64,000 nt of DNA from Microvirga sp. (lineage in GTDB: Bacteria > Pseudomonadota > Alphaproteobacteria > Rhizobiales > Beijerinckiaceae). Position numbers and translations under genes: made by a program. Where the stretch lies: positions 62,001 through 126,000 of the forward strand of contig NZ_JACXAB010000010.1 in the NCBI RefSeq assembly GCF_014699075.1. Direction: 5' to 3'. Below the pieces are notes generated by a model, which worked only from the letters and a program-made list of their open reading frames with translations, was not told the origin of the DNA and searched no databases. Below, piece after piece: positions 1-9,371 of this stretch (the stretch's first letter is position 1; every line of letters starts with the position of its first letter).

Positions 1-576
1 CTCCACGTGCCGGCGGCCTGGCTGTCCCTGTTCTTCTACATGATCATGGCCACCTCGGCGCTCGGCACCCTTGTCTGGCGCCACCCTCTCGCGGACGTGT
101 CGCAGAAGGCGGCCGCTCCCATCGGCGCGGCGTTCACGCTGATCTGCCTCTTCACCGGATCACTCTGGGGCAAGCCGATGTGGGGCACCTATTGGCAGTG
201 GGATGCCAGGCTCACCTCCATGCTGGTGATGCTGCTGATCTATCTCGGCATCCTCGCGCTCTGGCGCGCCATCGAGGAGCCGAACCGCGCCGCCAGGGCC
301 GTGTCGATCCTCACGCTTGTCGGCGCGGTGAACGTGCCGATCGTGAAGTTCTCCGTCGACTGGTGGAATACCCTGCACCAGCCGGCCTCCGTGTTCCGCA
401 TCGACGGGCCGACGATCCATCCCTCCATGCTCGTGCCGCTCCTGATCATGGCCGTCGCCTTCTCGCTTCTCGGCGTCGCGCTGCACCTGTCCGGCATGCG
501 CACCGAGATCCTGCGCCGCCGGGTGCGCACCCTCACGATCCTCGAGGCCGAGCGCCTCGACGCACAGGCGGCCTGA
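1..576 (+). CDS. ccmC: Heme exporter CcmC, 5'-truncated by the window edge
   Basis: CcmC is the inner-membrane protein that, with CcmD, presents heme to the chaperone CcmE in system I cytochrome c maturation. The frame is open from base 1, and the first visible residues (HVPAAWLS) are the conserved periplasmic WWD-side motif of CcmC, so the start lies outside the window; the GTG at 7 is internal. Hydrophobic segments fill the 191 visible residues. The conserved P-(V/T)-(V/I)-x-(F/W)-S-V-x-W-W-N-(T)-L-H-Q-P motif is present near residues 112-127. The gene ends 5 bp before ccmD, as in the usual ccmABCDG order. Confidence 0.93.
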   Translation, partial: LHVPAAWLSLFFYMIMATSALGTLVWRHPLADVSQKAAAPIGAAFTLICLFTGSLWGKPMWGTYWQWDARLTSMLVMLLIYLGILALWRAIEEPNRAARAVSILTLVGAVNVPIVKFSVDWWNTLHQPASVFRIDGPTIHPSMLVPLLIMAVAFSLLGVALHLSGMRTEILRRRVRTLTILEAERLDAQAA

Positions 577-581
577 CGCCC

Positions 582-737
582 ATGTCGCACACGTTCTTCA
601 TCGCGTTTTCCTACATCGTGACCGCCCTGGTGGTCGCGGGCCTGATCCTGCGCGCCGTGATCGACCACCGCATCCAGCTGCGCGCGCTGGCCGACCTCGA
701 ATCCCGCGGCATCGGCCGGAGGTCCCGCCGTGGCTGA
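582..737 (+). CDS. ccmD: Heme exporter subunit CcmD
   Basis: This 51-residue protein has a single hydrophobic segment (about residues 5-23) followed by a basic tail rich in Arg, which is the size and layout of CcmD. CcmD stabilises the CcmABC-CcmE complex and helps release holo-CcmE. Sequence identity in the family is low, so the call rests on position between ccmC and ccmG, length and topology. The ATG at 582 follows the ccmC stop by 5 bp, and the stop codon overlaps the GTG start of ccmG by 8 bp, which suggests translational coupling. Confidence 0.85.
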   Translation: MSHTFFIAFSYIVTALVVAGLILRAVIDHRIQLRALADLESRGIGRRSRRG

Positions 738-1308
738 GGCTGTCGAGCGCTCCCGGTCGCGCCTGATCTTCATCCTGCCGGGCCTCGTCTTTGTGGCTCT
801 GGTGGGGCTTTTCGCCGTGCAGCTGTTCTCCGGCCGCAACCCGGCCGAGCTGCCCTCGGTTCTCATCAACAAGCCCGTTCCCACCTTCAGCCTTGCGCCG
901 CTCGAAGGCCTCACAGCTGCCGGCAAGCCCGTGCCGGGCTTCTCCAACGAGGACCTGAAGGGCCGTGTCACGGTGGTGAATGTGTGGGCCTCCTGGTGCG
1001 GCCCCTGCCGCCAGGAGCATCCGCTGCTCGTCGATCTCGCCCGGGACCCGTCGATCCGCGTGGTGGGCATCAACCAGCGCGACAACCCGGACAACGCCCG
1101 CCGCTTCCTCGGCGCGCTCGGCAATCCCTATGCCGCCGTCGGTGTCGACTCCAACGGGCGCGCCTCCATTGACTGGGGCGTCTACGGCGTGCCCGAGACC
1201 TTCATCGTCGGCCCCGACGGCACCATCCGCCACAAGCATATCGGGCCCCTGACCCCGCAGAATATTTCAGGGTTTAAGCAGAAGTTGCGAGTGGTGACGT
1301 CGAAATAA
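730..1308 (+). CDS. ccmG: Thiol:disulfide interchange protein CcmG/DsbE
   Basis: This is a membrane-anchored periplasmic thioredoxin-like reductant for apocytochrome c heme-binding cysteines. An N-terminal membrane anchor (about 12-33) is followed by a thioredoxin fold with WASWCGPC (active-site C90 and C93) and the family cis-Pro region GVPETF. It begins at GTG 730, inside the ccmD end, and is 192 residues long. The last ~16 codons (from about 1260, after GPLTP) switch to AT-rich codons that match the following island, not the rest of the gene, so the native C-terminus may have been replaced. The catalytic domain itself is complete. Confidence 0.92.
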   Translation: MAEAVERSRSRLIFILPGLVFVALVGLFAVQLFSGRNPAELPSVLINKPVPTFSLAPLEGLTAAGKPVPGFSNEDLKGRVTVVNVWASWCGPCRQEHPLLVDLARDPSIRVVGINQRDNPDNARRFLGALGNPYAAVGVDSNGRASIDWGVYGVPETFIVGPDGTIRHKHIGPLTPQNISGFKQKLRVVTSK

Positions 1309-1345
1309 TATTATATCTCTGGCAGGTGTGTCAGAGAGTTTTAGG

Positions 1346-1903
1346 ATGTCGGCTGAGCTAAAGTATTCTGGAAGTCCCAACCGGCGGTACTTCTTTCGCA
1401 GATTTAAGGCACTAGGCTTTGCCACTCTTGGGATCGCCCTTGCGTTTCTGTTTCTCTTTATGGCGTATGATCTTTCTGATCCCAACTGGTACCCCACGAG
1501 CAAACGGGCGCGAAACAAACTTTTCAGTGAGTTTCTATTTTCTCTGCCACCATGGGGACGTATAGCAATCATTGCGAGTTTAGCGCTAATTCTACTATCG
1601 ATCTCCTTAGGAATTCTGTTTCATTCCATCGATAGGAAGCCCGACTTTACGATTGGGCCTGATGGTATCAGCAGAAATGTGCTCTTTCGGTTTCGAACGA
1701 TATCTTGGACTGAGCTTCAACTTGTAAGGGTTCAGGAGAAGAAAATTGTGTTTGGAGGCCAAAGAGCGTCTGGCTCCCGGCGAAAAGGCATTTTGATCGA
1801 ATTTGACTCGAAGTTTTTTAGTGGTGAAAGGGAGGAGGTGCTGAGTGTCGTCCGATATTACCGTCCAGACCTTACTATCGAGCAGCATTCCTCCATTTCT
1901 TAA
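1346..1903 (+). CDS. Two-TM membrane protein with PH-like domain, AT-rich island
   Basis: Function unknown. The 185-residue protein has two membrane segments (about 25-45 and 72-95 counted from this ATG) and then a C-terminal region whose pattern (FTIGPDGIS...[11 protein letters not shown]...GILIEF) resembles the PH-like domains of small membrane proteins such as the STM3941 family; that similarity is by eye only. Base composition is far lower in GC than its neighbours and codon use differs, suggesting recent acquisition. ATG 1346 is chosen because AGAG lies about 8 bp upstream; GTG 1328 in the same frame would add six residues. The stop overlaps the convergent yaiI-family gene by 4 bp. Confidence 0.6.
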   Translation: MSAELKYSGSPNRRYFFRRFKALGFATLGIALAFLFLFMAYDLSDPNWYPTSKRARNKLFSEFLFSLPPWGRIAIIASLALILLSISLGILFHSIDRKPDFTIGPDGISRNVLFRFRTISWTELQLVRVQEKKIVFGGQRASGSRRKGILIEFDSKFFSGEREEVLSVVRYYRPDLTIEQHSSIS

Positions 1904-2379
1904 ATGTCAAATCCCGCGCGCTTGAGCCGGTTGATCGCGACATCCAGCGCCGACAGGAAGGCCGAGCGGTCCTTGGCCGAAAACGGCTTCGGCCCGCCGG
2001 TCACGTCGCCCATGGCGCGCAGGTCCTCCATCAGGTTGCGGGTGGCGAGCGCCATGCCGATGGAGGCTTGCGTGAAGGGCTTGCCCGTCGGCCCGATCAC
2101 GTCGGCGCCCGCCGTCACGCAGCGATGGGCGAGCGGGATGTCGGCGGTGATCACGATGGCGCCGCGCCGGGCACGTTCGGCGATCCAGTCGTCAGCCGCG
2201 TCGAACCCTGAACTCACCACCACGCGCTCGATCAGCGGATCGGGTGGCACCTGCAGGAAGGAATTCGACACCACGAACACCTTCACCCGGTGGCGCCCGG
2301 CGACCTTGTAGATCTCGGCCTTCACCGGGCAGGCATCCGCATCCACATAGACCGTGATCGCTTGGCTGGCTTCGCTCAT
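1900..2379 (-). CDS. YaiI/YqxD family protein (UPF0178, DUF188)
   Basis: A 159-residue PIN-fold-like protein of the YaiI/YqxD family, whose biochemical role is not established. Visible family marks are the N-terminal [10 protein letters not shown] motif, SNSF about 25 residues later, the DDWIAE segment and ADIPLA, which carry the conserved acidic residues of the putative nuclease-like site. The frame stays open well upstream, but the family begins at the short leader before ITVYVDADA, so the ATG at 2379 is taken. It converges on the AT-rich gene with a 4-bp overlap of the stop codons and diverges from the adenylate cyclase gene. Confidence 0.88.
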   Translation of the reverse strand: MSEASQAITVYVDADACPVKAEIYKVAGRHRVKVFVVSNSFLQVPPDPLIERVVVSSGFDAADDWIAERARRGAIVITADIPLAHRCVTAGADVIGPTGKPFTQASIGMALATRNLMEDLRAMGDVTGGPKPFSAKDRSAFLSALDVAINRLKRAGFDI

Positions 2380-2487
2380 GAACCATATATTCCTGTGAGG
2401 TGCGGGGGTGCTGCCAAGGTTAAACGGCCCTTCATGGTGGCGTAACGGATCCGTAATGGGCACTGGGGCAGTCCAGTGACATAGTGC

Positions 2488-3861
2488 ATGAACCTGCCGG
2501 CGAGCAAAAGGAAGCCCGTGACCCCACGATCCCGCACCCGTGCCGCCCTGGGCCTCATCAACTCGCTGAGAACGACGCCGGTCTTGAGCGATGCCACCCA
2601 TCTGCTGATTCGCGAGGCCGATACCGGAGCGCTGCAGCGGGCCGGCATGGCCCGCATGGTCACAGGGGGGCTTCTGCTGCTGGCCGTTGTGTTCGCCACG
2701 GCCGGGGTCGAACTCGACACTCCCATGGCGCGCAAGCAGATCAGCGCGGCGGAACTCACCCTCGTCCTGTTCGGGGCCTCGGGGTGGTTCGGCGCCTGGC
2801 TCGCCTCGAAGCGGATCGCCATTGCGCAACTGCCGGTGATCACGGCCGTGACCGATGCCCTCCTGGTTCTCGGCAACCTCGCCTACAGCCACTGGGGCTT
2901 AGGCATTCCCGGCAGCCTCTTCGCGGCGTTTCCGGTGTCCTGGGTGGTGCCGATCACCATGGCGGCGGCGGCGATTCACTATCAGCCGCGGCTCCAGGCT
3001 TTCGTGGCCGCCATCTATGTGGTCGGCCTCACGCTCATCGCCTTCAGCGGCGGGTTCATGAGCCTTGAGGAGCGACAGCAGGATCTCGCTGCGATCGCGG
3101 GCCTGTTCTCGATGCAGACCAACATGGTTCGCATCGTGATGGTCTTTGCCGCCGGCCTGATCCTGATCCTCGTGGCGCGCCAGGGGCGGCTGATGCTGGA
3201 ACGGGCCGTGCGGGAGACGACGCTGCGGGCCAATCTCACCCGCTACCTGCCGCGCGAGCTCGCACCCATCCTCACCGACCAGGCATTTGCCTCGTTGCGC
3301 CAGGGACGGCGCATTCCGGTGACGGTGATGTTCGTGGACATCCGCGCCTCGACCACCTTCGGCGAGACCATGGAGCCGGCGCAGCTCGCGGTGTTCATCA
3401 CGTCCTTCCGCCGGCGCGTGCTGCGCGCAGCCTCCCGGCACGGCGGCGTCATCGACAAGTTCACCGGCGACGGAGCGCTCATCCTCTTCGGGGTTCCGGG
3501 CGCGCAGGACGGCGACGCGAGGCGCGCGCTTGCGTGCGGACGCACCCTGCTCACCCTGATCGAACGCTGGAACGCCAAGCGGGGCTTTACCCCGCCGGTG
3601 CGCCTCGGCATCGGGATTCATACGGGCGACGTGTTCTGCGGCGTGGTGGGCGACGAGAGCCGGCTCGAATTCACCGTTGTGGGCGAGACCGTCAACATCG
3701 CGTCGCGGATCGAGCAGGCGACGAAAGCCACGGATTGCGAGCTTCTCGCCTCGCAGGAAACCATCGTGGCGGCGGGCGAGGAGGATCTCTGGACGGAGGT
3801 GGAGTGCGATCCGCTGCCGGGCGTCACGCGCAGGATGGTCCTGATGAAGCCGGTGGGGTGA
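2488..3861 (+). CDS. Membrane-bound class III adenylate/guanylate cyclase
   Basis: Predicted to make cAMP (or cGMP) from the NTP. The 457-residue protein has about five or six hydrophobic segments between residues 57 and 230, then a class III cyclase domain from about 275. Metal-binding aspartates are D284 in FVDIRAS and D328 in KFTGDGA; the transition-state Asn/Arg pair is N403 and R407 in GETVNIASR. All key residues appear intact, so it should be active as a homodimer. The membrane part shows no recognisable sensor domain; MASE2-like topology is possible. It is a single gene, divergent from the yaiI-family gene, and ends 15 bp before a palindromic repeat. Confidence 0.9.
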   Translation: MNLPASKRKPVTPRSRTRAALGLINSLRTTPVLSDATHLLIREADTGALQRAGMARMVTGGLLLLAVVFATAGVELDTPMARKQISAAELTLVLFGASGWFGAWLASKRIAIAQLPVITAVTDALLVLGNLAYSHWGLGIPGSLFAAFPVSWVVPITMAAAAIHYQPRLQAFVAAIYVVGLTLIAFSGGFMSLEERQQDLAAIAGLFSMQTNMVRIVMVFAAGLILILVARQGRLMLERAVRETTLRANLTRYLPRELAPILTDQAFASLRQGRRIPVTVMFVDIRASTTFGETMEPAQLAVFITSFRRRVLRAASRHGGVIDKFTGDGALILFGVPGAQDGDARRALACGRTLLTLIERWNAKRGFTPPVRLGIGIHTGDVFCGVVGDESRLEFTVVGETVNIASRIEQATKATDCELLASQETIVAAGEEDLWTEVECDPLPGVTRRMVLMKPVG

Positions 3862-3876
3862 GGGTTTCGCTTCGCT

Positions 3877-4016
3877 GTCATTCCGGGGCCGCGTAGCGGG
3901 GCCCGGAATCCATAAACACCAGCATCTCAGGATGGAACACCTATCCGTGCGCTTTGCCTTGGACTGTCAGCGATTATGGATTCCGGGCTCAGCTCTATGA
4001 GCCGCCCCGGAATGAC
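3877..4016. repeat. Palindromic repeat A, solo copy
   Basis: A 140-bp imperfect palindrome bounded by GTCATTCCGGGG at the left and CCCCGGAATGAC at the right. It contains a second inverted pair, GGAATCCATAA and TTATGGATTCC-like, nearer the centre. The same outer and inner pairs occur at 6986-7089 and 14694-14818. This copy fills the gap between the convergent cyclase and yciB genes and could serve as a bidirectional terminator. Confidence 0.85.
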
Positions 4017-4031
4017 AGTGTCGAGGTTGTT

Positions 4032-4628
4032 TTAAACCTCTTCCGCCTTCTTGATCTCGTGCTTGAGCAGCAGCGGTGTCTGGGCCAATGCAAAGGCAAT
4101 GGTGAGCGGCATGATGCCGAAGACCTTGAAGCTCACCCAGAAATCCGTGGTCTGCGTGCGCCAGACGATCTCATTGATCGCCGCGAGCGCGAAGAAGAAC
4201 AGCGCCCAGCGCAAGGTGAGCTTGCGCCAGCCCTCCTCGGTCAGGTCGAACACGCTGTCGAGCACGATCTGGAGCAGCGGCTTGCGGAAATAGAGGCCGC
4301 CCAGCAGCACGAGCCCGAACAGGGTGTTCACGATGGTGGGCTTGAGCTTGATGAAAAAATCGTCCTGCAGGAAGAGCGTCAGCCCGCCGAACACCACCAC
4401 GACGATGGCCGACACCACCGGCATGATCGGCAGCTTGCGGGTGAGCCCGTAGCTGATGCCGAGGGCGATCACCGTCGCCACGATGAAGACTCCCGTGGCG
4501 GCGAAGATGCGCTGGTCTTCCGCGAAGCCGAAGCGGTCGCCATAGGCATTGCCGATGAAGAACAGGGCCAGCGGCCCGAGTTCGAGGGCGAGCTTGAGGA
4601 GGGGAGGGAGGCGTTTTTCGTCGGTCAT
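4032..4628 (-). CDS. yciB: Septation protein A family (YciB/IspZ)
   Basis: Polytopic inner-membrane protein of 198 residues, the normal size for YciB. Hydrophobic helices occur at about 13-30, 40-60, 68-88, 100-115, 137-155 and 170-190. Family features visible are [10 protein letters not shown] near the N-terminus, RRxPxMP-like [12 protein letters not shown] and the [12 protein letters not shown] segment. YciB in enterobacteria interacts with the elongation/division machinery and affects envelope integrity; the exact activity is unresolved. It lies just downstream of ftsY on the same strand (41-bp gap), a common alphaproteobacterial order. Confidence 0.9.
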   Translation of the reverse strand: MTDEKRLPPLLKLALELGPLALFFIGNAYGDRFGFAEDQRIFAATGVFIVATVIALGISYGLTRKLPIMPVVSAIVVVVFGGLTLFLQDDFFIKLKPTIVNTLFGLVLLGGLYFRKPLLQIVLDSVFDLTEEGWRKLTLRWALFFFALAAINEIVWRTQTTDFWVSFKVFGIMPLTIAFALAQTPLLLKHEIKKAEEV

Positions 4629-4669
4629 GAGGTTCTTCTAGTGGATTTTCATGCGAAGGAACACCGGTG

Positions 4670-6001
4670 TCATCCCTCGATTCCGGCGATGGCTTTGGCG
4701 AAATCCCGTGCGGTGAAAGGCTCCAGGTCCTCCACCCCTTCGCCGACGCCGATGAAATGCACAGGGATGCGGAATTTCTCCGCCAGCGCCACCAGGATGC
4801 CGCCCCGGGCCGTGCCGTCGAGCTTGGTCATCACGAGGCCCGTCACGCCCGCCGCCTTCTGGAACAGCTCCACCTGGCTCATGGCGTTCTGGCCGACTGT
4901 CGCGTCGAGCACGAGGAGGGTGGCGTGGGGTGCCGACGGGTCGAACTTCTTGACCACGCGCACGATCTTTTCGAGCTCGGCCATGAGTCCGGCCTTGTTC
5001 TGCAGGCGGCCCGCCGTGTCGATGAGCAGCACGTCGCTGCCGTTGGCCTTGGCCTCCTGGAGCGCATCGAAGGCAAGACCCGCCGCATCCGCCCCTTGCT
5101 CGCGGGAGAGCACCGGCGCGCCGACGCGCTCGCCCCAGACTTTGAGCTGCTCGATGGCGGCGGCCCGGAAGGTGTCGCCGGCCGCGAGCATGACTTTCAG
5201 ACCTTGGCTGCGGAATTTCTGGGAGAGCTTGCCGACGGTGGTGGTCTTGCCGGCGCCGTTCACGCCGATCATCAGGATGACGAAGGGTTTTTGCGAACGG
5301 TCGACGATGAGTGGCTGGGCCACGGGCTGCAGCGTCTTCTCCACCTCGCCGGCCAGAATGGTCTTTACCTCCTGGGGCGAGATCTCCTTGTTGTAGCGGC
5401 CGGCGGAAATCGCCTCGGTGATCCGCATGGCGGTGGGTACGCCGAGATCGGCCTGGACCAGCGCGTCCTCCAGCTCCTCGAGGGTCGCCGCATCGAGCCG
5501 GCGCTTGGTGAAGAGACCGGTGACGCTGTCGGAGAGCGACGAGGAGGTGCGGCGCATGCCGTCCGTCAGGCGCTGCCACCAGCCGCGAGCCGCGGCAGGC
5601 TGGAGCTCAGGCACGACTTCGGCGGGAGCGGGCTCGGGAGTTCCTAAGTCCGCCGCCGTGATGTCCGGGCGCAGCTCGGGGCCGTGCTCGGTGACGATGC
5701 GCGGCAGCGGCTCCTGCGGGTTGGTGCCCTCCGGGTCCAGCCCCTCGATGGGCTGGAGATCGGCGCCGGCCAGCTCCGGCGGCGTCTTGTTCTCCGCAGG
5801 CGTATCGGGGGAGGCGGTGGTCACGGTGGAGGGAGCGGCCGCGAGATCGTCCGCGCCCGTGGTGGGCGGGGAGGGCATCGCCTCGGGCTCGCCGCCGGCC
5901 TGTGGCGTACCCGGAGCCGGTGCGGGAGCCGCAGGCGTGTCAGCCTTGCGCCCGAACAGACGGGAAAGGAATCCGGGCTTATCGGGCTTTGTATCCGCCA
6001 T
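4670..6001 (-). CDS. ftsY: Signal recognition particle receptor FtsY
   Basis: FtsY is the membrane-associated GTPase receptor that docks ribosome-SRP complexes to the Sec translocon. The 443-residue protein has an acidic, Pro/Ala-rich variable A domain (1 to about 138), an N domain (about 140-235) and a G domain with the P-loop GVNGAGKTT (246-254), DTFRAAA (276-282), DTAGR (328-332) and TKLDGTARGG (392-401). It ends in the usual GEGxxDLxPF closing region. Its partner Ffh is encoded at 15427-16983 in this window. It is likely cotranscribed with yciB. Confidence 0.96.
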   Translation of the reverse strand: MADTKPDKPGFLSRLFGRKADTPAAPAPAPGTPQAGGEPEAMPSPPTTGADDLAAAPSTVTTASPDTPAENKTPPELAGADLQPIEGLDPEGTNPQEPLPRIVTEHGPELRPDITAADLGTPEPAPAEVVPELQPAAARGWWQRLTDGMRRTSSSLSDSVTGLFTKRRLDAATLEELEDALVQADLGVPTAMRITEAISAGRYNKEISPQEVKTILAGEVEKTLQPVAQPLIVDRSQKPFVILMIGVNGAGKTTTVGKLSQKFRSQGLKVMLAAGDTFRAAAIEQLKVWGERVGAPVLSREQGADAAGLAFDALQEAKANGSDVLLIDTAGRLQNKAGLMAELEKIVRVVKKFDPSAPHATLLVLDATVGQNAMSQVELFQKAAGVTGLVMTKLDGTARGGILVALAEKFRIPVHFIGVGEGVEDLEPFTARDFAKAIAGIEG

Positions 6002-6067
6002 GGGTCTCGCTGTGCCTTTTCATTCTTGTGCTTGATTTAGCGCGTTCGCCTCGATAGCCGAGGCGCT

Positions 6068-6979
6068 ATGAATGCGGAAGAGATAGTAAGCCGATTGCTG
6101 TATCGCGATGCCCTGATGCTCGTGATCGACAAGCCCGCCGGTTTGCCGGTGCATCCGGGCCCCAAGGGCGGCGAGACCCTGTTTCATCATCTCGACGCCT
6201 TGCGCTTCGGCCTGCCTCGTCGGCCGGAGGCCGCACATCGCCTGGACAAGGACACCTCCGGCTGCCTCATCCTGGGTCGTCACCCGAAGGCCATCGCCCG
6301 GATGAACGAGATGTTCAAGAAGGGCGAGATAGACAAGGTCTATTGGGCCGTGGTCGAGGGCGGCCCCGAGGCCGACGAGGGCCAAATCGATTTGGCCCTT
6401 GCGCCGAAATCGCCGGATCGCGGCTGGTGGATGAAGGTGGACCCGAAGGGCCAGCCGTCGCTGACGCAGTGGCGTGTGCTGGGGCGCACGCACACCTCCC
6501 CCTTGAGGGGGGAGGTCGCGCCGGAGGCGCGGGAGGGGGTGGGAAACTCCACATCTGCGAATGTCGCGCTGCCACCCCACCCCGGAGCACTGACGCGCTC
6601 CGACCCTCCCCCACCCAAGTCGGATGTTTCCGACTTGGGCAGGCAAGAACGCATCTCGGGAACACCCGAGATCCGAGGGGAGGATGGAAAGGGTCTCACC
6701 CTGCTCGAACTGCGCCCCATCACCGGCCGCACCCATCAGCTGCGCGTCCATTGCCAGGCCTCGGGATTTCCGATCCTCGGCGATCCGATCTACGGCACGG
6801 CGCCACGCTTCGGGGGGCCGGGCCTGCATCTCCACGCCCGCAGCGTTACGGTGCCGCTATATCCGAAGAAGCCGCCAATCACGGTCGAGGCTCCGGTGCC
6901 GGCGCATATGCACGAGCGGGTGAGGATATGCGGCGTCATCCCGGACGGCACCGCCGATCCGGGATCGTCGGTAGAATAG
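6068..6979 (+). CDS. RluA-family pseudouridine synthase carrying an in-frame palindromic repeat
   Basis: RluA-family enzymes isomerise uridine to pseudouridine in rRNA or tRNA. The catalytic motif HRLDKDTSG is intact with D60, as are PLYP-type closing motifs and RPITGRTHQLRVH (216-228). The normal family fold is interrupted between WRVLGR (135-140) and GLTLLELRP: residues about 141-207 are encoded by a C-type palindromic repeat (6488-6688) inserted without breaking the frame. The last ~14 residues (from GVIPDG) are encoded by the left arm of a B composite. The insert sits in a strand-to-strand loop before the RTHQLR motif, so the protein may still fold. Which RNA site it modifies cannot be told. 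Confidence 0.85.
   Translation: MNAEEIVSRLLYRDALMLVIDKPAGLPVHPGPKGGETLFHHLDALRFGLPRRPEAAHRLDKDTSGCLILGRHPKAIARMNEMFKKGEIDKVYWAVVEGGPEADEGQIDLALAPKSPDRGWWMKVDPKGQPSLTQWRVLGRTHTSPLRGEVAPEAREGVGNSTSANVALPPHPGALTRSDPPPPKSDVSDLGRQERISGTPEIRGEDGKGLTLLELRPITGRTHQLRVHCQASGFPILGDPIYGTAPRFGGPGLHLHARSVTVPLYPKKPPITVEAPVPAHMHERVRICGVIPDGTADPGSSVE
6488..6688. repeat. Palindromic repeat C inside the rluA-family gene
   Basis: About 200 bp of low-complexity palindromes inside coding sequence. The left hairpin is ACCTCCCCC/GGGGGAGGT-like at 6493-6513; the right part contains CACCCC and CCTCCCCC motifs typical of the other C copies. Two extra perfect small hairpins sit in it: CCCAAGTCGG at 6614-6623 pairs with 6630-6639, and TCTCGGG at 6654-6660 pairs with 6665-6671. 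The length keeps the host frame open and adds about 67 codons. Confidence 0.8.
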
Positions 6980-7159
6980 GACACTGTCATTCCGGGGCAG
7001 CCATGGCCCGAGCCCGGAAGCCATAACCACGACTTGAGATCAGTTCGGCGCCGTCAGCGGTTATGGATTCCCGCCTGCGCGGGAATGACAACGTTGAGGT
7101 TCAATCGCGATTTCCTGCACCCGATCCCGGATCTCCGCTGACGCTCCGTCTGGGATGAC
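6935..7159. repeat. Composite repeat B-A-B
   Basis: Left arm 6935-6967 (GTCATCCCGGACG...GATCCGGGATCG) and right arm 7122-7159 are inverted copies of each other; between them lies a complete A palindrome (6986-7089). The left arm overlaps the 3' end of the rluA-family gene and supplies its last codons and stop. The element fills the gap between two convergent genes. Confidence 0.82.
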
Positions 7160-7166
7160 GATGCGG

Positions 7167-8420
7167 TTATGCTGCCAGCAACTCGTTGCCGTCGTGCCCG
7201 TCGATGGTGACCGACATGATCTCGCCCCGCGTCACCGGTCTGGTGAACCGCACCGGCGTAAACCCTTCCGTGCGGCCGAGCTGGTTCAACTCAATCAGCA
7301 CGTTGCGGCGCGTGCCGACCTCTGCGGTGAGATGCTTGAGCAAAGCGGTTTGCCCCTTTTCGCGAAGCCTGCGCGCCCGGTCCTTCACGATGTCGCGCGC
7401 CACCTGGGGCATCTTCGCAGCCGGGGTGCCGGGACGGGGCGAGAAGGGGAAGACGTGGAGATGCGTCAGCTCGCATTCCTCGACGATGTCGAGGGAGCGG
7501 GCGAACATCTCTTCCGTTTCCGTTGGGAAGCCTGCGATGATGTCGGCGCCAAAAATCATGTTGGGGCGAAGCCGCTTCACCTGCTCGCAGAACGCGATGG
7601 CATCTTCCCGCAGGTGTCGGCGCTTCATGCGCTTGAGGATCATGTCGTCGCCGGCCTGCAACGAGAGGTGCAAGTGCGGCATGAGGCGGTGCTCATTGGC
7701 GATTACGTCCAAAAGGTCGTCGTCGGCTTCGACCGAATCGATGGACGAGATGCGCAGTCGCTCCAATTCCGGCACGTGCCGGAGGATGCCCTTCACCAGG
7801 GTGCCGAGCTTGGGCTCGCCCGGCAGGTCCCGGCCGTAGCTCGTGATGTCGACGCCGGTGAGCACCACCTCGCGGGAGCCGTGCTCCACGAGGGTGCGCA
7901 CCTGATCCACCACCGCGCCCATGGGCACGGAGCGGGAGTTGCCGCGGCCGTAAGGGATGATGCAGAAGGTGCAGCGGTGGTCGCAGCCGTTCTGCACCTG
8001 CACGAAGGCACGGGTGTGCCCGCGTAGGCCGTCGATGAGGTGCATGGCGGTTTCCCTCACCGCCATGATGTCGTTGACGAGGATCCTCTCTGATGCGCCG
8101 ATGCCGAAATCGCGCATGCCGGCCCAGGTCTCGGCCTTCATCTTTTCGTGGTTGCCGAGAATTTGAGACACCTCCGGCATGGCGGCAAACGTTTCCGGCT
8201 CCACTTGAGCCGCGCAGCCCGTCACGATGATGCGGGCACCGGGCTTCTCGCGGGCGATCCTGCGGATCGTCTGGCGGGCTTGGCGCGTCGCCTCGCCCGT
8301 CACGGCGCAGGTGTTGACGATCACCACCTCGCCGAGACCCGCGCCTTCCGCGTGGCGCTGCATGGTCTCCGACTCGTAGATGTTGAGCCGGCAGCCGAAG
8401 GTGACGACCTCGACGGCCAT
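7167..8420 (-). CDS. mtaB: tRNA (N6-threonylcarbamoyladenosine(37)-C2)-methylthiotransferase MtaB
   Basis: MtaB is a radical-SAM methylthiotransferase converting t6A37 to ms2t6A37 in ANN-decoding tRNAs. The 417-residue protein has the N-terminal UPF0004 domain with cluster cysteines C10, C38 and C69, the radical-SAM motif CDHRCTFC (C146, C150, C153) and a C-terminal TRAM-like stretch (about 355-415). The frame is open further upstream, but the family starts at [13 protein letters not shown], and this ATG overlaps the dapF stop as TGATG, implying translational coupling. The sequence after the motif (IIPYGRGNSRS) is typical of MtaB, not MiaB. Confidence 0.93.
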   Translation of the reverse strand: MAVEVVTFGCRLNIYESETMQRHAEGAGLGEVVIVNTCAVTGEATRQARQTIRRIAREKPGARIIVTGCAAQVEPETFAAMPEVSQILGNHEKMKAETWAGMRDFGIGASERILVNDIMAVRETAMHLIDGLRGHTRAFVQVQNGCDHRCTFCIIPYGRGNSRSVPMGAVVDQVRTLVEHGSREVVLTGVDITSYGRDLPGEPKLGTLVKGILRHVPELERLRISSIDSVEADDDLLDVIANEHRLMPHLHLSLQAGDDMILKRMKRRHLREDAIAFCEQVKRLRPNMIFGADIIAGFPTETEEMFARSLDIVEECELTHLHVFPFSPRPGTPAAKMPQVARDIVKDRARRLREKGQTALLKHLTAEVGTRRNVLIELNQLGRTEGFTPVRFTRPVTRGEIMSVTIDGHDGNELLAA

Positions 8421-9304
8421 CAGGCCACCTCGGTGAAGAGGGCAGCCGGGAGGGTGCCCTCGTGCTCCAGCTCGGTCGGGCCGGTCATGAGCACGTGGTC
8501 GTCGGTCTCGCGCCATTCAATGACGAGATCGCCGCCGGGCAGGGCCACGAGCGCTTTCCGGCCGGTGAGCCCCTTGCGGGCGGCGGCCACGAGAGTGGCG
8601 CAGGCGGCCGAACCGCACGCGCGGGTGGCTCCGGCGCCGCGCTCCCAGACCCGTAGGATGATGTGCTCGGGGCCGGTCACCTGGGCCAACGAGATGTTGG
8701 CGCGCTCCGGCAGGGCCGGATCGTGCTCGAAGACCGGGCCTATGGCCGCGAGATCATAGGCGAGCGCATCTTCGACCCAGAAGATCACATGCGGATTGCC
8801 CATGCTCACCGCTGACGGCCCCTGCAGCTCGGGAGCGTCGGGGAGCCGGGTGTCGAGCGCGATGGTGCGGGTGTCCGGATAGGGATCGCGCAGGGGGATC
8901 TCGTTCCAGGCGAGCCGCGGCGGGCCCATATCGACCGTGAAAACCCGATCCGAGACGCGCTCGACGGGCAGGAGTCCGGCCCTGGTCTCGAGCACGAGGT
9001 CGTGGTCCATCGGTCGGCTCATGATGGGATCGGCGGTCATCGCCCAGGCGACGCAGCGGGTGCCGTTGCCGCAGGCGCCGGATTCCGAGCCGTCCGTGTT
9101 GTAGATCCGCATGAAGGCGTCCGTGCCCGGCGTCGCGGGATCGTGCAGCACCATCAGCTGGTCGAAGCGCGAGCGCGGGTCCGCCGCAATGGCACGCGCC
9201 TCCCCCGGGCTCACCCGATGGCTTGAGCCGCGCAGGTCCAGCACGGTGATCTCGTTGCCGAGACCGTTCATTTTCAGGAAGCGGCTGTTCGAAAGAGCAT
9301 TCAT
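8420..9304 (-). CDS. dapF: Diaminopimelate epimerase
   Basis: DapF interconverts LL- and meso-diaminopimelate for lysine and peptidoglycan synthesis. The 294-residue protein has both catalytic cysteines: C78 in GACGNGTR and the second in RACGSAAC near residue 230. N-terminal [10 protein letters not shown] and central MGNPH motifs are present. It is the first gene of the dapF-mtaB pair, with a 1-bp overlap. asd, for an earlier step of the same pathway, lies elsewhere in the window (36771). Confidence 0.96.
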   Translation of the reverse strand: MNALSNSRFLKMNGLGNEITVLDLRGSSHRVSPGEARAIAADPRSRFDQLMVLHDPATPGTDAFMRIYNTDGSESGACGNGTRCVAWAMTADPIMSRPMDHDLVLETRAGLLPVERVSDRVFTVDMGPPRLAWNEIPLRDPYPDTRTIALDTRLPDAPELQGPSAVSMGNPHVIFWVEDALAYDLAAIGPVFEHDPALPERANISLAQVTGPEHIILRVWERGAGATRACGSAACATLVAAARKGLTGRKALVALPGGDLVIEWRETDDHVLMTGPTELEHEGTLPAALFTEVA

Positions 9305-9371
9305 GCGGCCGTATATGGCTTAAAATCCCGGAAATCGCGAGAGGGGTCGAAAAGCCCTGCGGCAATATCGT

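Noticed and set aside
160-1239. Minus-strand frames under the ccm genes
   Set aside because: No motifs; shadows of ccmC and ccmG.
3954-5396. 480-codon plus-strand frame opposite yciB and ftsY
   Set aside because: Antisense shadow of FtsY with no domain pattern.
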